NCBI RefSeq assembly: GCF_019186805.1 | Contig: NZ_CP066783.1 | Span: 4,601,501 to 4,665,500, forward strand | Source: Comamonas fluminis | GTDB taxonomy: Bacteria > Pseudomonadota > Gammaproteobacteria > Burkholderiales > Burkholderiaceae_C | Direction of reading: 5' to 3' | Length of the DNA: 64,000 nt | Shown: in pieces, positions 30,119-38,573 of the stretch | Numbering within the stretch: the stretch's first letter is position 1 | Layout: every line of letters starts with the position of its first letter | Notes under the pieces: model-generated | Database searches by the model: none | The model's input: only the letters and a program-made list of their open reading frames with translations | Told to the model about the DNA's origin: nothing | Translations under genes and position numbers: made by a program

Positions 30119-32140
30119 TTATTGAGAAATAATCCGAGCTTCGACGCCAAGAACCGCATTCTTTGCTACAGTTCCTGACACAGGTGCAACTGGACATTTC
30201 TGAGGATTTCCATCCTTTTGACTTGGAAAAAAGTTTGGGTTAGAGGCAGCACTGTAAATCTTCCATATCCCCTTTGCACTTTCACCGTAAAAGGCATAGC
30301 TACTTAAACCAAAATTTTCAAAATCGTGGGCCCAACTCACAGCAGAAAAATGATCCAGCGGCATCTTGAGATAAGACTTGGTTCCACTCGGTGACTCCAC
30401 GATTATTCCCATAGAGCCTAGGCAGATATTCTCGCCACTTAAACGCACCTGAAATGCATCCACTGTTGATGCATCTCCCTCAAACTCACCGATTTTTTTA
30501 AGTTTTTGATATTCAAATCCCTGAAGTACATTGATCTTGCTAAAGCCCGGAACCTTCTGCATAGAAGGCTTGGATTTTGCCAGATTCTTTTTATACTCCA
30601 AGGCCAATTGCACTGCTTTTAGTGCATCAGGAACACCAAAGCCATACCAATTCGAATGGTAATTTCCAGCAGTATTCATCTGCCAACCCAACTCCACTGG
30701 AACCTGTGTAGCGCCTTCTACTAGATTGTCTTTTGTACCATTTTTCCCAACAAATGAATTACTGGTCAGATCAAAAAGTGAATTATAAGAATACTCTAAC
30801 GTAGCACTAGTGTCTGATCTCATTCTTTTTTCGTAACCCATATCCACATTTCTAGCAGACAAACGTAAAATATCCCGCACATCACGCCAAGTCAGATCAG
30901 GGTTGGCACTCAACATCAAGGCAATCACCCCGCTAATGGTAGGAGCCGAAGCAGAAGTACCATTCATTGCAGAGTAATCACAATTTACATTATCTTTAAC
31001 TCCAGGTTGCAACTCAGACTCTCCCTTTTCGAAAGTAGTAAAGCCTCCAGCATATGAATACCCAGCCTCGCAACCTCGTACATCTGTTGAATATATTTTA
31101 GGGCCTTGCTTAGTAAATTTTTTGGAGCTTCCATCTTTCCGAGTTAATGTCCCATCAGATACTTCTCCATATTTTCCAAAGTATCCACCTTCACCACCCA
31201 GCCCTGTAATCCATACAACTGATCCAGCGCTGCTATAGGAACTAGCTTGCCCCTTAGCATTCAATGCAGCAGTCACAATGGCAGTAGGCTCCAGTGTTGA
31301 CACATCATTCGATGGGTTGAGGCAAGCAAGAGCGCCATACAAATCACCACAATTTATTCCATTAATTTTATTCTCACTATCAAAAGAATTCCCTGCAGAT
31401 TTTACGTAAATGATTCCCCTGCCATTTCTCAAGCCTCGCATAGCTCTCAATGCAGAAATATCTACATTTTCTTCAGCTGAATAGCTACCAAAGCCTACAT
31501 CTCCTCCATATGAGGCATTAATAATATCCGCCTTTTGTGACCATGTAGCGCCACCCAATGCATCAACATGAGTTTCATTCATATTTTCGGTAGAAAGCCA
31601 TAGCGCGCCACCAATTTTCACTTGGGGTGCAATTCCCATGACGCCCTTACCATTCTGCGCAGCAGCAATAATTCCGGCCACATTGGTGCCGTGAGCACCA
31701 GCACCAGCAATTTTGAGCGGCGATGGATCATTGGTCGCAGTTCTAAAATTCCACGACATGCTTAAATCTATATTTTGTTTTAGATCCTCATTTTCAATAT
31801 CCACCCCTTCATCCACCACCAACACATTAACGCCCTGCCCCTTGTAACCCATGCGATGCACAGGTTCTACATTGAGGTCTACTCCTCCACCAAAAGCATC
31901 TGCATCCGCATTATTGGTGAAATAGCTTTTTGCGTAGTTCAACGCCCATTGCAGGCTGTACAACGGCTCGGTTTCACCGGACTTACAAGCGTAATCTCCT
32001 TTTTCCAAACAGTTGCTTGCAACGGACTCTTCAGAGTTACTTCCACCACCACAAGCTACCAAGCTCGCAGCGGCAACGGGAAGCAAAAGATACTGAAAAA
32101 TCTTTTTCAGATGGCTTGAACGAGGTGACTCATAAGGCAT
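30119..32140 (-). CDS. Subtilisin-like (S8) serine protease lipoprotein with C-terminal P-like domain
   Basis: A 673-residue exported protease. Signal with lipobox SLVAC (Cys30), then the catalytic triad in context: VLVVDEGVD (Asp110), AHGTNVAG (His150) and NGTSASAP (Ser396), with the oxyanion Asn in KSAGN (251). The last 130 residues (GEFEGDASTVDAFQVRL and KGIWKIYSAASNP) look like a proprotein-convertase P domain. The ATG at 32140 has an AAAGGA site and is preferred over 32173. The gene is strikingly AT-rich against its neighbours, suggesting acquisition by transfer. Confidence 0.88.
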   Translation of the reverse strand: MPYESPRSSHLKKIFQYLLLPVAAASLVACGGGSNSEESVASNCLEKGDYACKSGETEPLYSLQWALNYAKSYFTNNADADAFGGGVDLNVEPVHRMGYKGQGVNVLVVDEGVDIENEDLKQNIDLSMSWNFRTATNDPSPLKIAGAGAHGTNVAGIIAAAQNGKGVMGIAPQVKIGGALWLSTENMNETHVDALGGATWSQKADIINASYGGDVGFGSYSAEENVDISALRAMRGLRNGRGIIYVKSAGNSFDSENKINGINCGDLYGALACLNPSNDVSTLEPTAIVTAALNAKGQASSYSSAGSVVWITGLGGEGGYFGKYGEVSDGTLTRKDGSSKKFTKQGPKIYSTDVRGCEAGYSYAGGFTTFEKGESELQPGVKDNVNCDYSAMNGTSASAPTISGVIALMLSANPDLTWRDVRDILRLSARNVDMGYEKRMRSDTSATLEYSYNSLFDLTSNSFVGKNGTKDNLVEGATQVPVELGWQMNTAGNYHSNWYGFGVPDALKAVQLALEYKKNLAKSKPSMQKVPGFSKINVLQGFEYQKLKKIGEFEGDASTVDAFQVRLSGENICLGSMGIIVESPSGTKSYLKMPLDHFSAVSWAHDFENFGLSSYAFYGESAKGIWKIYSAASNPNFFPSQKDGNPQKCPVAPVSGTVAKNAVLGVEARIISQ

Positions 32141-32259
32141 GATGCATCCTTTCCCAGGGAAATTCTCTAGCATAGAGATGCATATTCCAGCAGATGAGGC
32201 CTCTACTTTTATTTCAATTTTTCAGGACCAATCTATGGCGAAATCAGGTTTGATTTCGC

Positions 32260-32292
32260 AAAAAAAATGGCTGGAAACTCCAGCCATTTTTG
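32260..32292. terminator. Intrinsic terminator downstream of ompW
   Basis: Eight-base stem TGGCTGGA/TCCAGCCA with loop AAC, an A-run on the left (giving a U-run for minus-strand transcripts) and TTTTTG on the right. It ends the GDSL-ompW transcript and separates it from the AT-rich protease promoter. Confidence 0.92.
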
Positions 32293-32307
32293 TTGAGGCA
32301 AGAGCTA

Positions 32308-32979
32308 TCAGAAACGATAGCCCACCGCCAGCGCAAACACATTGGGATCCAGCTTGACGTTGATGCTCTGGCCCGAAGACAGATGGATCTTGGTCTTCAA
32401 AAAACTCTTGGAGTAGGACGCATCCACAAACCAGCGCTCGTTGAAGTTGTAGACAAAACCCAGCTGCGCCAGGGCGCCAAACTTGTTGTCCACCTTGGCC
32501 GTGGTGGGGTTGGCCAGGGTGCCACCCGTCAGGCCGTTGAGCGTGGCGGTGGTCTTCTCATCGTAGAAATAGGCGTAGGTCACACCCAGGCCCACATAGG
32601 GTCTGAACGCCGCGTTCGCTTCATTGAAGCGGTACTGCATCATCAAGGTTGCAGGAATGGCCTTGGTACTGCCCAGCTTGCCCACACCTGCAATCGCGCC
32701 ATCGCCGGTCAGATCATGTTTGAAGGGCGTTGCCAGCGGCACATCCACCGCCAGGTTGTCCGTCAACATATAGGTGATGCCGCCGCCCAGCTGGGTATTG
32801 CTTTTGGCATCCACCTTGGTGTTGGGAAACGATGGCGCTGACAGGTTGCCACTGTTCACATCCGGCGCCAGATGGGTCACGCCAACGCGTGCCAGCCAGC
32901 TCCCTGCCGACTGCGCACTGGCCAGCTCGCAAGCCGCCAAGGCTGCAGCCGCTGCAATGATCCGCACAGAATTTTTCAT
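32308..32979 (-). CDS. OmpW-family outer-membrane protein
   Basis: An eight-stranded outer-membrane barrel of 223 residues with signal peptide ending ASAQ. The OmpW pattern is visible: WLARVGVTHLAPD at the mature start, GITYMLTDNLAVDV, ATLMMQYRF, FRPYVGLGVTYAYFYDE and the terminal AVGYRF ending in Phe, the BAM signal. AAGGAG precedes the ATG. It starts 34 bases after the GDSL esterase gene and probably shares its transcript. Confidence 0.93.
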   Translation of the reverse strand: MKNSVRIIAAAAALAACELASAQSAGSWLARVGVTHLAPDVNSGNLSAPSFPNTKVDAKSNTQLGGGITYMLTDNLAVDVPLATPFKHDLTGDGAIAGVGKLGSTKAIPATLMMQYRFNEANAAFRPYVGLGVTYAYFYDEKTTATLNGLTGGTLANPTTAKVDNKFGALAQLGFVYNFNERWFVDASYSKSFLKTKIHLSSGQSINVKLDPNVFALAVGYRF

Positions 32980-33013
32980 GATTTTGTCTCCTTGTTATCA
33001 GGTGCGGACGGGA

Positions 33014-34168
33014 TTACAGCCAGCCCTTTTGGGCCAGGGTGCGTGATACCAGTTGGCCCATCTGCTGATAGCCATAGGGCGTGGGATGGAAGTCGTTGGC
33101 AAACACATAGTGCTTCCACCAGTCGGCGCTGGTCTCCCCCACCGGGATGGCAGCAGACAGCGCATCGGCAGAGCAGTACTGGATGTTCTCGTTGGCGTTC
33201 GCACTCAGCAGGCCGCAGGCGGCCACCGTGGAGTTGGTGAAGTTGTACTGCGCGGGGTTGGAGATCTGCCCTTTGAACTCGGTATAAAAGTCCACTACGG
33301 CAATACGGCTCTCAGTGCCTGCGGAATCGCTTAATGCTGCGTTGAAAGCATTGACCCAGCCATCAAGCAAAGCACCTGCCTGTGCGGAAGCGGCGGCACC
33401 CTGGTCATTCGCGATCTTGGTCAGCACCTTGGTGAACTTGGGCGTCATCGAGATGGCCGGAATGTTCAGAATCGTCACCCGAGTCGCGCCCTTGCCCAGC
33501 AAATTCGTCTGCACGGCAGCTGTCAGCTTCTTGGCCAGAGTCTGCATATACAGCCCGCCCGCCTTGACCAGACCATCACTGCCCTGGGCCAGCAATGCGC
33601 CCAGCGTGGCGGCATCAATCTGGGTCAGCAAAAAGGTCTGCAGCGGAACAATGGCCGTGGCCTGCGGCATGCCCGCAGCCACCTTTGCCTGATACGTCAG
33701 CACCGCGGTAATCAGATCTGCAGCGTCGTTGGCGCCACCATCAATCAGGATCAGATCATCTGCAGTAACGCCCGCTGCACCAGCGTCCTTGATCTGGTTG
33801 TAGATAGACATGGCCGTGGCTGCTGCAGCACCTTGCGGGCTGAACGTTGCCCCGCCAATAGCGTAGTTGGTGCACGAAGCAGTGGCCACCGCCATGGTGG
33901 GGCCGTAATGCGGGCACAGCGTGGTGTTGTAGAGCCCGGCGATGCGCTCCGTCCAGACCTGGTAGGGCTTGCCGGTGGTCGGGTCGTTGCCCTGCACCGT
34001 GAACTTGAAGCCAAAGGTGCCGCTGTCAGAAAGGCTGTCACCCATGACCTTGACCGAGGTGACCTTGGCCTTGGGTGTGGTGTCTGCCCCACCGCCACCG
34101 CCGCAGGCGGCCAGCAGGCCCGCAGTTGCCAATGCAGCCGCCAGAAGTTTGAGTTTGCTTGTCACCAT
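33014..34168 (-). CDS. GDSL/SGNH-family esterase lipoprotein
   Basis: A 384-residue lipoprotein (lipobox LLAAC followed by a Gly run) with the SGNH hydrolase blocks: GDSLSDSG (nucleophile Ser), the Gly block in NYAIGGATF, LIDGGANDA (Asn) and DFHPTPYGYQQ (Asp and His). Such enzymes are lipases or esterases at the cell envelope. The ATG at 34168 has a GGAGA site. An extension to 34258 has none and would bury the lipobox. Confidence 0.88.
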   Translation of the reverse strand: MVTSKLKLLAAALATAGLLAACGGGGGADTTPKAKVTSVKVMGDSLSDSGTFGFKFTVQGNDPTTGKPYQVWTERIAGLYNTTLCPHYGPTMAVATASCTNYAIGGATFSPQGAAAATAMSIYNQIKDAGAAGVTADDLILIDGGANDAADLITAVLTYQAKVAAGMPQATAIVPLQTFLLTQIDAATLGALLAQGSDGLVKAGGLYMQTLAKKLTAAVQTNLLGKGATRVTILNIPAISMTPKFTKVLTKIANDQGAAASAQAGALLDGWVNAFNAALSDSAGTESRIAVVDFYTEFKGQISNPAQYNFTNSTVAACGLLSANANENIQYCSADALSAAIPVGETSADWWKHYVFANDFHPTPYGYQQMGQLVSRTLAQKGWL

Positions 34169-34377
34169 AAAGTCTCCATCATGTTGTAAATAGCACGGTC
34201 GTGCTTTTATGGATGACCCCATCGTAGCCACAGTGCTGTGCTTGCACATATCGGGCAACTACCGATAGCGCTGAATTTCGCTGTCGGCGGGACCTTCTGT
34301 CGCAGAGTTCTATTTGATGGAGGCGAATGACGCCTGGATACTTCGCGGGGTGCAAACTCAGCCCACGAGAGGCTTGC

Positions 34378-34562
34378 ATGTCCGATTTCGCGCTCAACAA
34401 AACGGCTCAGTACCGCCTGCGCGATGGGCTTGCGCCATTGCCACGTCGGTGCTGATGCTGACGGCCTGCAGCACGGGCATGGAACCTGTCACAGAGCCTG
34501 CACTGGGCCCACAACAGATACAAGCCGCCCCGGCAGAGCGCGATATCGTGAATGTGGCCTGA
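34378..34562 (+). pseudogene. Small lipoprotein gene, apparently broken by a one-base frameshift
   Basis: From the ATG at 34378, behind a GAGAGG site, the frame reads MSDFALNKTAQYRLR and then stops at a TGA near 34456. The neighbouring frame has no start nearby but continues as RWACAIATSVLMLTACSTG, a textbook lipoprotein signal with lipobox LTAC, and runs to a TGA at 34562. Joining the two at about 34420 by a one-base insertion gives an intact small lipoprotein of about 61 residues. It could be a real mutation, a sequencing error or a recoding event. I see no slippery heptamer. Confidence 0.55.
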
Positions 34563-34573
34563 ATAACAGGCGC

Positions 34574-36022
34574 TTACTGCGCCGCTGTCCAGTCCACCAG
34601 CGCTTCCCAGGCGGTGCGGGCCGCCGCTGCATTGGCATGGTTGGCCATGGCCACCAGCACATAGCGGTGGCCGCTGGCACCATCCACATAACCGGCCAGC
34701 GCGGCAGAGTCGCGCAGCGTGCCGGTTTTGAGATGGGCTGCGCCCGCTGATTTGCTGCGGCTGCGGCGCAGCGTGCCATCCACGCCGACGATGGGCATGG
34801 AGGCCACAAATTCCGGCATCACGGGTGATACCCAGGCGTTTTGCAGCATCAGCGCCAGGCTGTTGGCGGTGATGCTGGCGTTGCGGCTCAGGCCTGCGCC
34901 GTTGTCCACCACGGGCTGCTCTGCCCCGCCCCAGCGGCTTTGCCACCACTGGGCCAGCACCTGGCGCGAGTTGTCGAAATTGGCCACGCCTGTGCGCTGC
35001 ATGCCCAGCGTCAGAAACACATGCTGGGCCATGATGTTGTTGCTGTATTTGTTGATGTCGCGCACCACTTCAGACAGGGAAGGCGATTCCAGCTGAAACG
35101 CAGGTTGCAGGCCCTGCGGCACGCCGCCGTCGCGCACGCGGCCCGTGATCTTGCCGCCCAGATCGCGCCACATGCCTTCGATGGCCTTGGCCGCAAATTG
35201 TTCGGGCTGGGCTGGGGCGATGGACCAGCTCTTGTCACCACAGGTGGCCGGGTAGCTGCCCGTAAAGGCAATGCGCTGCGGGTTGGCCATATCCAGGCCC
35301 AGCTTGGCACGCCAGTCACCGCAATCGGAATTCGTAGCACTCAGCGGCACCGTTGCCTGGTTTTCCATGCCAGACATCGGTGGATCGTACTGAATACGGG
35401 CGATACCAGCTCCCGTATCAGGAGCAATATTCAGCGCCACGGCCTTGTAGTTGATGAGCAGCGCATCGGGCGATGCGTTGTAGGGCCGCCATGGCTCGTT
35501 GTCAAAACCGGCCGCATCATGCGCGGGCAGCTGGAAGGCGCTGCGATCCAGCACGATATCGCCCAAGATGACTTTTACGCCCATGCCCTGCAGGCGGCGC
35601 AGCATCAGCCACAGGCGCTCCAGCACCAGCTTGGGGTCGCCCTGGCCCTGAATGTAGAGGTTGCCGCGCAGCGCGCCCTCCACCACCGGGCCGCCCAGGT
35701 ACACAGGCGTGCGCCACACGTAGGCCGGGCCCAGTTGGTCGAGCGCCGCATAGGTGGTGACCAGTTTCATGACCGAAGCGGGGTTCATAGGCTGGTGCGT
35801 GCGCCAGGCCAGGCGCGGGGCCGATTTGCCATCCACATCCATCACCATCAGCGACACGGCTTCGCGCGGAATCTTGGCGCGCTGCAGGGCTGACTCCACA
35901 GCAGCGGGGATGCGGGCATCAGCCTGCGGGCTCTGCGCCTGCGCCGAAGTGGCCAGCAGCGCCAGCAAAGGGGCGCACAGCGCGGTCAGGGTCTTGCGAA
36001 GAATGGTCGGGGTCTGCAGCAT
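34574..36022 (-). CDS. dacB: D-alanyl-D-alanine carboxypeptidase/endopeptidase PBP4
   Basis: Periplasmic class C penicillin-binding protein that trims peptidoglycan peptides. 482 residues, signal peptide ending AQAQ. Active-site motifs: SVMK (Ser83) in NPASVMKLV, SNN in KYSNNIMAQ and KTG in HLKTGTLRD, with the large insert between motifs 1 and 2 that defines PBP4. An in-frame extension to 36124 is Pro/Val-rich, unlike a signal peptide, so the ATG at 36022 is used. Divergent from tsaB. Confidence 0.92.
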   Translation of the reverse strand: MLQTPTILRKTLTALCAPLLALLATSAQAQSPQADARIPAAVESALQRAKIPREAVSLMVMDVDGKSAPRLAWRTHQPMNPASVMKLVTTYAALDQLGPAYVWRTPVYLGGPVVEGALRGNLYIQGQGDPKLVLERLWLMLRRLQGMGVKVILGDIVLDRSAFQLPAHDAAGFDNEPWRPYNASPDALLINYKAVALNIAPDTGAGIARIQYDPPMSGMENQATVPLSATNSDCGDWRAKLGLDMANPQRIAFTGSYPATCGDKSWSIAPAQPEQFAAKAIEGMWRDLGGKITGRVRDGGVPQGLQPAFQLESPSLSEVVRDINKYSNNIMAQHVFLTLGMQRTGVANFDNSRQVLAQWWQSRWGGAEQPVVDNGAGLSRNASITANSLALMLQNAWVSPVMPEFVASMPIVGVDGTLRRSRSKSAGAAHLKTGTLRDSAALAGYVDGASGHRYVLVAMANHANAAAARTAWEALVDWTAAQ

Positions 36023-36214
36023 GGTGCGCAAGTCTACGCCGAGCGTCGCCACGCCGGGCGTCGCTACAGCAACTGGGGCTGTGACTTGCGATGCCGGGCA
36101 TTGGCAGCGCCAGCGGCAAGGCAACGGCGCTCATCCGATAATGTCAGCCTTGCCCCTGCCCGCCAGTGCAGCACGAATAGCGCTCCAGCCCCTTGCGGCT
36201 GACGCCCGCCGAAC

Positions 36215-36925
36215 ATGAATCTCCTAGCCCTCGACACCAGTACCGATACCCTGTTTGTAGCCGTCCAGCGCGGCGATGCCGTCTGGCAGTACAGCGGCCC
36301 GGGCGCGCAGCAGTCGTCGGCCCAGTTGCTGCCCGCCATCCGCCAGCTCATGCAGGATGCAGGTCTTGCGTTCAGGCAGCTCGATGCCATTGCCTTTGGC
36401 CGAGGCCCCGGCTCCTTCACCGGTCTGCGTACGGCCTGCGCCATCACGCAAGGTCTGGCTTTTGCCGCCAAGGTGCCAGTGCTGCCTGTGGATTCGCTGC
36501 TCACCGTGGCCGAAGAGGCCCGCCACCTGCATGGCTGCACCGAACTGCAAGCCGTGCTGGATGCCCGCATGAACGAGGTTTATCACGCGCCATTTCGCTA
36601 TGTGGATGGTCAGTGGATCGAACCCGAAGATTTTGGCCTGTGCGCCCCTGAAGCCATGCAAGTGGCAGCGGGCCTGACCGTGGCTGGCAACGCCCAGCAT
36701 GTTTACCCCGAACTGCTGGCCCCCGCCGCCACACATGTCCACGCCCTGCCCACTGCGACCGCCATGCTGCGCCTGGCCCCGGCCCTGTTGGCAAAAGGCT
36801 GCGCCGTGCCTGCCGAGCAGGCCCTGCCCCGTTACATCCGCGATAAAGTGGCAAAAACCACGGCCGAACGCGAAAGCGAAAAAGCTGCGGCCGCACACGC
36901 TGAAAAAAACCAAGTCGCGCAATGA
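36215..36925 (+). CDS. tsaB: tRNA t6A37 threonylcarbamoyltransferase subunit TsaB
   Basis: Dimerises with TsaD to transfer the threonylcarbamoyl group to A37 of tRNA. 236 residues. LLALDTSTDTLFVAV at the start and IAFGRGPGSFTGLR near residue 65 are diagnostic. The lysine/alanine-rich C-terminus is extended. Start of rimI overlaps its stop (ATGA), giving a tsaB-rimI-UDG-like operon. Confidence 0.94.
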   Translation: MNLLALDTSTDTLFVAVQRGDAVWQYSGPGAQQSSAQLLPAIRQLMQDAGLAFRQLDAIAFGRGPGSFTGLRTACAITQGLAFAAKVPVLPVDSLLTVAEEARHLHGCTELQAVLDARMNEVYHAPFRYVDGQWIEPEDFGLCAPEAMQVAAGLTVAGNAQHVYPELLAPAATHVHALPTATAMLRLAPALLAKGCAVPAEQALPRYIRDKVAKTTAERESEKAAAAHAEKNQVAQ

Positions 36926-37437
36926 CACCACCCAGCAGCCCGGACCTGCCCACCGCTGAAGCCATCACAGACGACGCCGCCTCCCTCGTACATTTCGAGC
37001 CGCTGTCTGCACTGTGGCTGGACACCTTGCTCCCGATTGAAGAGCAAGCCTATCCCCACCCATGGACGCGCGGCAACTTTCAGGATGCGATGGTGGCAGG
37101 CTACGAGACGCAGTTGCTGGTCGATGCCAACCATCAGTTGCTGGGCTACTTTGTCGCCATGTCGGTGCTGGACGAAGTGCACCTGCTGAACATCACCGTC
37201 AACCCCGCTTTTCAGCGCCAGGGCTGGGCGCGCGTGCTGCTGGATGCACTGGCACTGTGGTCACGCCAGAAAGATGCCCAGTGGATCTGGCTGGAAGTGC
37301 GCGACAGCAATGCGCGGGCGCGTGAGGTTTACCTCAAGCACGGCTTTGCCGAAGTGGGCCTGCGCAAGAACTATTACCCCAACCCCAACGGCCCGCGTGA
37401 GAACGCCGTGCTCATGAGTCTCAAACTATGGCCCTGA
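36922..37437 (+). CDS. rimI: Ribosomal protein S18 alanine N-acetyltransferase
   Basis: GNAT acetyltransferase. 171 residues with an N-terminal extension of about 30. Motifs include EEQAYPHPWTRGNF, LLNITVNPAFQRQGWARVLL (acetyl-CoA-binding Q/RxxGxA) and LEVRDSNARAREVYLKHGF, all typical of RimI. Overlaps tsaB by four bases and the next gene by ten, so translation of all three is coupled. Confidence 0.93.
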   Translation: MTPPSSPDLPTAEAITDDAASLVHFEPLSALWLDTLLPIEEQAYPHPWTRGNFQDAMVAGYETQLLVDANHQLLGYFVAMSVLDEVHLLNITVNPAFQRQGWARVLLDALALWSRQKDAQWIWLEVRDSNARAREVYLKHGFAEVGLRKNYYPNPNGPRENAVLMSLKLWP

Positions 37438-38360
37438 ATCTGGACGCCCGCCAGCGGGCCATGCTGGAAGCCATGGGCATCACCGTCTGGCTGCCCGAAT
37501 CTGCTGAAACCGCGACAGACACTGCCGTGGCCGTGGAAGCGCCGCGCATGGCTGCAGTGGAAGCCGTACCCACCGCGCCTGTTGCGCCTGTTGCACCGGC
37601 TTTGCCTTCCACACCAGTAGCCGCGCCCATTCCAGCCACCATCCCAGCTCCCGCGCCTCAGGTTTCGGCTCCTGCTGCGGCAACACCCGCCCCGGTCCCC
37701 TCGGCCCCCTCGGCCCCTGTGGCTCCGTCGCGGGCCGCCCCCATTCTTTCCAGCCACAGTGGCGAGCCGCATCACTTTGTGCAGCAACCCGCCGCTGGCC
37801 CTGCGGGCGAGCCGGGTCTGGGCTGGACCATCAGCCCCGCTCAGCTGGTCTATCCGCACGCGCCCCAGCATGTGCAATCTGCGCAGCAAGGCGGCTGGCT
37901 GATTCTGATGGAGCCTCCGGCCAACCCGGCCCTGCTCAGCCCTGCACAAAAACCCAGCGCAGACAGTGCGCAGACCGCGCTGCAAGGCGATGCCGCACGG
38001 CTTCTGGACAATATGCTGCGCGCCCTGCAGTTGCAGGAAAAGCCACGCGTCTTCAGTGCTGCGTTGCACCGCGCGCCACCCGATACGGACCTGACCCACG
38101 CCCAGCCGCTGCAGCCCGCACTGGAAGCCGTGCTGCGCGAGCTGCGCCCCGACTGCGTGCTGGTGCTGGGCCTGGCCAGCGCCCGCGCCGTGCTGGGCCG
38201 CCACGATGCGCTGGGCCGCCTGCGGGCAGAGCCACACCACATTGCCGGCGTGCCCACGGTCGTTACCTACGACCCCAACTACCTGCTGCGCGCACCGCAG
38301 GCCAAGGCGGGAGCCTGGGCCGATCTGGTGCAGGCGCAGGGCTTTACAAAGCCCGTATGA
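37428..38360 (+). CDS. Degenerate uracil-DNA-glycosylase-like protein
   Basis: 310 residues: a low-complexity Ala/Pro linker from about 25 to 105, then a domain with family-4 UDG topology (WLILMEPPANP, then ARLLDNMLRALQL, then DCVLVLGLASARAVLG and VVTYDPNYLLRAPQAK). The four FeS cysteines and the GEAPG catalytic motif of active UDGs are absent, and the HPS motif is replaced by YDP. Such proteins regularly follow rimI in this family. Likely not an active glycosylase, so the role is unknown. Confidence 0.75.
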   Translation: MALNLDARQRAMLEAMGITVWLPESAETATDTAVAVEAPRMAAVEAVPTAPVAPVAPALPSTPVAAPIPATIPAPAPQVSAPAAATPAPVPSAPSAPVAPSRAAPILSSHSGEPHHFVQQPAAGPAGEPGLGWTISPAQLVYPHAPQHVQSAQQGGWLILMEPPANPALLSPAQKPSADSAQTALQGDAARLLDNMLRALQLQEKPRVFSAALHRAPPDTDLTHAQPLQPALEAVLRELRPDCVLVLGLASARAVLGRHDALGRLRAEPHHIAGVPTVVTYDPNYLLRAPQAKAGAWADLVQAQGFTKPV

Positions 38361-38408
38361 CAGGGAAAAGACAAGCCCTGCTTACCCACTCCCCCATGTA
38401 GGCTGCGC

Positions 38409-38438
38409 GCGACATGCTGCAGTGCAACGTTGCATAAT
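38409..38438 (+). promoter_or_regulatory. Predicted sigma70 promoter of corA
   Basis: A GCGACA box (4 of 6 to TTGACA) and CATAAT (5 of 6 to TATAAT) separated by 18 bases, predicting transcription from about 38445. That start would place the structured leader right at the 5' end of the mRNA. Confidence 0.5.
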
Positions 38439-38444
38439 CATTGG

Positions 38445-38573
38445 CTTCGATCAACTGAAAGACATCTGTGGACAACTATCCCAGTTGGTAGCTTTCAGCT
38501 CCCGGTTCGCATGTATGGGGGTTGAAAGCGCCCCGATCCCTGCAGAAACTCAAGAACAACCGGGAGTGAGCTG
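38445..38573 (+). promoter_or_regulatory. Candidate riboswitch-like leader of corA
   Basis: Two mutually exclusive folds can be drawn. Fold A pairs 38455-38461 with 38492-38498 (CTGAAAG/CTTTCAG) and 38499-38507 with 38558-38566 (CTCCCGGTT/AACCGGGAG), hiding the GGGAG ribosome-binding site. Fold B pairs 38452-38457 with 38482-38487 (CAACTG/CAGTTG) and 38491-38503 with 38517-38529, a 13-base helix with two G-U pairs that swallows the anti-SD and frees the site. Ligand unknown. Mg2+ is the obvious guess. Confidence 0.6.

Noticed and set aside
38414..38437. Seven-codon leader peptide (MLQCNVA) before corA
   Set aside because: It lies at or before the predicted promoter -10 and lacks a convincing ribosome-binding site, so it is unlikely to be in the transcript.
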